The notes beneath the pieces were generated by a model, which searched no databases, was not told the origin of the DNA, and worked only from the letters and a program-made list of their open reading frames with translations. 64,000 bases of DNA. Origin: Catellatospora paridis (lineage in GTDB: Bacteria; Actinomycetota; Actinomycetes; Mycobacteriales; Micromonosporaceae). A program made the translations under genes and the position numbers. The stretch is taken from contig NZ_ML769315.1 in NCBI RefSeq assembly GCF_009720365.1, positions 155,621 to 219,620 of the forward strand. The letters are read 5' to 3'. Shown here piece after piece: positions 61,429 to 64,000 of the stretch. The number at the start of each line of letters is the position of its first letter. The stretch's first letter is position 1.

Positions 61429-63483
61429 ATGTCCTCCGCCTGGCAGCGGATCGCCACCGCCCCCGCCGGCCGCCGCACCGCGTGGTCCGTGCTGACCGCC
61501 TGGCTGCTCATCGCCGTCGCCGCCACCATGTTCGCCAAGACCGGCGACGTGGAGACCAACGACCTCAGTTCCTGGCTGCCCGCCTCGGCCGAGTCGACCC
61601 GAGCGCTCGAACTGTCCGCCCGCGAGTTCCCCGCCGCCGAGCCGGAGCAGCTGCTGCTGGTGTATGCCCGCGACGGCGGCCTGACCACCGCCGACCGCGA
61701 GGCGGCCGCGGCCGACGCCACCGCGCTGGCGGCGCTGGCCGCGGGCCCGGTGCCCCCGCCGATCCCGTCTCAGGACGGGGCGGCCCTGCTGGTCACCGTG
61801 CCGCTCAGCCCGGCGCAGACCGCCGAGGAGGCCGTCGGACCGGTGCTGGACCAGGCCAGATCGGTGCTGGCCGAGGGCCTGCCCGCGGGCCTGGGCGCGT
61901 GGATGACCGGCGGACCGGCGGCCGGGGCCGACTTCGACGCCGCATTCGACTCCCTGGACACCACGCTGCTCGGGGTCACCGTCGGCGTCGTCGCGCTGCT
62001 GCTCCTGCTCACCTACCGCAGCCCGGTGCTGCTGCTGGTGCCGCTGTTCACCGTCGGCGTCGCCAGCCAGCTCGCGAGCGCGCTGGTCTACCTCGGCGCG
62101 AAGTATCTCGGCCTGGTCGTCAACGGGGCCAGCGCGGGCATCCTCACCGTGCTGGTGTTCGGCGCGGGCACCGACTACGCGCTGCTGCTGATCTCCCGGT
62201 ACCGCGAGGAGCTGACCCGCCACGCCGACCACCGGCAGGCGATGCGCCTGGCGCTGCGGCACAGCCTGCCCGCGATCATCGCGTCCGCCGGCACCGTGAT
62301 CCTGGCGCTGCTCACCCTGCTCGCCGCGGGCCTGAACTCCACCCGCGGGCTGGGCCCGGTCGCCGCGCTCGGCATCGTCTCGGCGCTGCTGGCGATGACC
62401 ACTCTGCTGCCCGCCCTGCTGGTGATGTGCGGGCGGCGGGTGTTCTGGCCGCTGGTCCCCGCGGTGCGCGACGCCGCCGAGCCCGCCCGCGGACCGGGCC
62501 TGTGGGCGCGCACCGCCGGATTCGTGTCCCGGCATGCCCGCCCGATCTGGATCGTCACCGCGCTCGGGCTGGCCGCGCTGAGCCTCGGCGCGACCACCCT
62601 CGACACCGGGCTGCGCCAGTCGGAGGCCTTCGTGACCAAACCCGACTCGGTACGCGGCTTCGAGGTGCTCGCGACGCACTTCCCCGCCGGTTCCGGCGAC
62701 CCCACGGAGGTGTACCTCGACACCACCGCCGCGGACCGGGTCACCGGCACGCTGCGCGCCCTGCCCGGCGTCGCCGAGGTCGGCGCGGCGGAGCCGTCGC
62801 TCGCGGGCGGCTGGACCCGGCTGCGCATCGTGCTCGCCGACGCGCCCTCCAGCGACCGCGCGGAGCAGACCGTGCTGCGGCTGCGCGACGCCGTGCACGC
62901 CGTCGACTCGTCAGCCCTGGTCGGCGGCGCGACCGCGCAGGAACTCGACGAGAACACCACCATGGACGCCGACCTGCGCCTGCTCATCCCGCTGATCCTG
63001 GCGGTGGTGCTGGGCGTGCTGATCGTGCTGCTGCGCTCGCTGGTCGCGCCGCTGCTCCTGCTGGGCAGCGTGCTGCTGTCCTTCGGCGCGGCGCTGGGCG
63101 CGGCCGCGCTGGTCTACCACGCGATCGGCTTCCCCGCGATCGACCGCTCCGTGCTGCTGCACGGCTTCCTGTTCCTGGTCGCGCTGGGGGTCGACTACAC
63201 CATCTTCCTGATGACCCGGGCCCGCGAGGAGGTCGCGACACATGGCCACGCCGAAGGAGTCACCCGCGCGCTGGCCGTCACCGGCAGCGTCATCACCAGC
63301 GCCGGCGTGGTGCTGGCCGCGACGTTCTCGGTGCTCTCCCTCATGCCCGTCGTCTTCATGATGCAGGTCGGCATCCTCGTCGGCATCGGCGTCCTGCTGG
63401 ACACCTTCGTCGTCCGCACCCTCCTCGTGCCCGCCCTCGTCCACCACGTAGGCCCCCGCACCTGGTGGCCGCGCCACCCGTGA
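61429..63483 (+). CDS. MMPL-family RND transporter
   Basis: A 684-residue exporter with two halves of one plus five helices. The signature VFGAGTDYALLLISRYREEL is near residues 245-264 and its counterpart VALGVDYTIFLMTRAREEV near 585-603, each carrying the Asp-Tyr pair of the proton relay. Large periplasmic loops follow the first helix of each half. A good AGGAAGG precedes ATG 61429. MMPL proteins export lipids or small molecules; substrate unknown here. Probably controlled by the upstream two-component system. The stop abuts a REP-like hairpin. Confidence 0.88.
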   Translation: MSSAWQRIATAPAGRRTAWSVLTAWLLIAVAATMFAKTGDVETNDLSSWLPASAESTRALELSAREFPAAEPEQLLLVYARDGGLTTADREAAAADATALAALAAGPVPPPIPSQDGAALLVTVPLSPAQTAEEAVGPVLDQARSVLAEGLPAGLGAWMTGGPAAGADFDAAFDSLDTTLLGVTVGVVALLLLLTYRSPVLLLVPLFTVGVASQLASALVYLGAKYLGLVVNGASAGILTVLVFGAGTDYALLLISRYREELTRHADHRQAMRLALRHSLPAIIASAGTVILALLTLLAAGLNSTRGLGPVAALGIVSALLAMTTLLPALLVMCGRRVFWPLVPAVRDAAEPARGPGLWARTAGFVSRHARPIWIVTALGLAALSLGATTLDTGLRQSEAFVTKPDSVRGFEVLATHFPAGSGDPTEVYLDTTAADRVTGTLRALPGVAEVGAAEPSLAGGWTRLRIVLADAPSSDRAEQTVLRLRDAVHAVDSSALVGGATAQELDENTTMDADLRLLIPLILAVVLGVLIVLLRSLVAPLLLLGSVLLSFGAALGAAALVYHAIGFPAIDRSVLLHGFLFLVALGVDYTIFLMTRAREEVATHGHAEGVTRALAVTGSVITSAGVVLAATFSVLSLMPVVFMMQVGILVGIGVLLDTFVVRTLLVPALVHHVGPRTWWPRHP

Positions 63484-63486
63484 AAG

Positions 63487-63530
63487 GAAGGGCACCTTCA
63501 CATCGCTATGCGTTGTAGAAGGTGCCCTTC
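63487..63530. repeat. REP-like hairpin, copy 3
   Basis: GAAGGGCACCTTC (63487-63499) pairs perfectly with 63518-63530. The inner part CATCGCTATGCGTTGT is the reverse complement type of copy 1 (ACGCATAGCG). It lies immediately after the MMPL stop and just before the broken PIN-domain remnant. Confidence 0.8.
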
Positions 63531-63566
63531 TTAACCGTCGATCGCATACCGGGTCCTGCCGAGGCC

Positions 63567-63803
63567 ATGCTGAGCCAGCGCTGGTTCGACGTGACCACCG
63601 CGGCGATGGACCGGGCCATGGAGGTCCACCTGAGCCTGGCCGCGAGCAGCCAGCACCGGCACTTCCGGCTCCCCGACCTGATCATCGCCGCCACGGCCGA
63701 GCAGCACGGGGCGACCGTGCTGCACTACGACGCCGACTACGACCGCATCGCGGCCGTCACGGGGCAACCCGTCGAGTGGATCGCCCCGCGCGGGAGCCTC
63801 TAG
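63567..63803 (+). pseudogene. 5'-truncated VapC-type PIN-domain toxin remnant
   Basis: The frame encodes the C-terminal half of a VapC ribonuclease: SLAASSQHRHFRLPDLIIAA with the third conserved acidic residue, and TVLHYDADYDRIAAVTGQPV with the fourth. The N-terminal half with the first catalytic Asp (usually in a DTSA/V segment) and the Glu is absent. Upstream of ATG 63567 the frame runs only into the REP-like hairpin ending at 63530. No VapB antitoxin gene is present. About 78 residues remain against about 130 for the family, so it is a relic, not an active toxin. Its stop overlaps that of the next gene. Confidence 0.72.
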
Positions 63804-64000
63804 TCCAAGCAGGCCACCGGGACCTGCTGCACCGCGTTGTTGGCGAAGCCGCCGCGGTTCCAGGCTTGCTCGACCGGCTGCACCCCGCCCAGCGCGTCGA
63901 CGGCGCGGGCGGTCAGCAGATGCCGGCCCGGCACCGCGTCCCACGCGTACGTGAAGCGACGCCATGCCCACCGGTGACCGTTCTCCGGTTCCAGTTCGGC
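63800..64000 (-). CDS. Sulfite oxidase-like molybdopterin enzyme, C-terminal end (partial)
   Basis: Only the last 66 residues lie in the window. The sequence WAWRRFTYAWDAVPGRHLLT, ARAVDALGGVQPVEQAWNRG and GFANNAVQQVPV matches the end of the Mo-co oxidoreductase dimerisation domain (the W-x-W-x-W strand, RA-x-D-x-x-G-x-x-QP and WN-x-x-G-x-x-N-N pattern). The gene continues beyond 64000 with the molybdopterin domain presumably there. Its stop overlaps the VapC remnant tail-to-tail. Confidence 0.72.
   Translation of the reverse strand, partial: AELEPENGHRWAWRRFTYAWDAVPGRHLLTARAVDALGGVQPVEQAWNRGGFANNAVQQVPVACLD

Noticed and set aside
63522-63566. Extending the VapC remnant upstream to make an intact toxin
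   Set aside because: The added residues come from the REP-like hairpin and contain no PIN N-terminal Asp motif.

Overview
The window is very GC-rich, with many GTG and a few TTG starts, dense ATGA/GTGA overlaps between genes, leaderless-looking starts and actinobacterial families throughout (ECF sigma/DGPF pairs, LAL-type LuxR regulators, actinobacterial Tad genes, DUF6412-YidC, MMPL). It reads as the chromosome of a high-GC actinomycete, most likely Micromonosporaceae. Genus level (for example Catellatospora or Actinoplanes) is a guess. I found no rRNA, tRNA, CRISPR array, transposase or phage structural gene.

Layout. 1-7.5 kb: the 3' end of a Ser/Thr kinase gene, a LysR regulator divergent from a cyclase-family hydrolase, a small membrane protein, an ECF42-type sigma factor coupled to a DGPF/YCII protein, a GNAT acetyltransferase, a TauE/SafE permease, a small conserved protein and a DivIVA-domain coiled-coil protein. 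7.7-17.9 kb: a sugar-acid catabolic locus in two divergent pairs of transcription units. Together they encode what looks like a complete non-phosphorylative L-fucose pathway: aldo/keto reductase, lactonase, L-fuconate dehydratase, SDR dehydrogenase and FAH-type hydrolase. LutABC would oxidise the lactate produced. The lut operon also carries a tungsten-type aldehyde:ferredoxin oxidoreductase, which the textbook pathway does not need. An 11-bp sequence, TAGATCCTATA, lies in both divergent promoter regions, and an FCD-type GntR gene sits beside one of them.

17.9-21.9 kb: an accessory patch with a NADAR N-glycosidase divergent from a TARG1/DarG-like macrodomain, a small membrane protein, a DUF4291 protein and a nucleotidyltransferase. 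This is a candidate ADP-ribose processing or defence cluster. 21.8-28.2 kb: FMN reductase/ArsR/MFS around one palindrome, PlsC, an acyl-ACP desaturase behind a tandem operator, an EamA transporter and LysR. 28.3-33.2 kb: two secreted carbohydrate-active proteins, a PQQ-type sugar dehydrogenase with four beta/gamma-crystallin repeats and a GH5 mannanase with two near-identical Fn3 modules and a CBM2. 33.4-43.8 kb: a phosphoesterase-saccharopine reductase fusion, a LAL regulator, an AbfB-domain membrane protein, YidC/DUF6412, a tiny GntR regulator with iterons, a PrmC-like methyltransferase and an S41 peptidase.

43.8-53.9 kb: one long minus-strand Tad/Flp-type pilus operon (lipoprotein, secreted PKD-like protein, CpaB, TadZ, TadA, TadB, TadC, small membrane protein, three TadE-like pseudopilins, LysM membrane protein). 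Nearly all its genes overlap or are separated by a few bases. 54.3-64 kb: cytochrome P450, a second LAL regulator, two small proteins, a two-component system, an MMPL exporter, a 5'-truncated VapC/PIN remnant and the end of a sulfite-oxidase-like gene.

Two families of intergenic structure recur. The first is a REP-like hairpin (arm GAAGGTGCCCTTC, loop with ACGC-N3-GCGT) present three times, once supplying the stop codon of a gene and once next to the broken vapC. The second is a set of very long, near-perfect inverted repeats (17-27 bp stems), mostly between convergent genes, which are probably bidirectional terminators.
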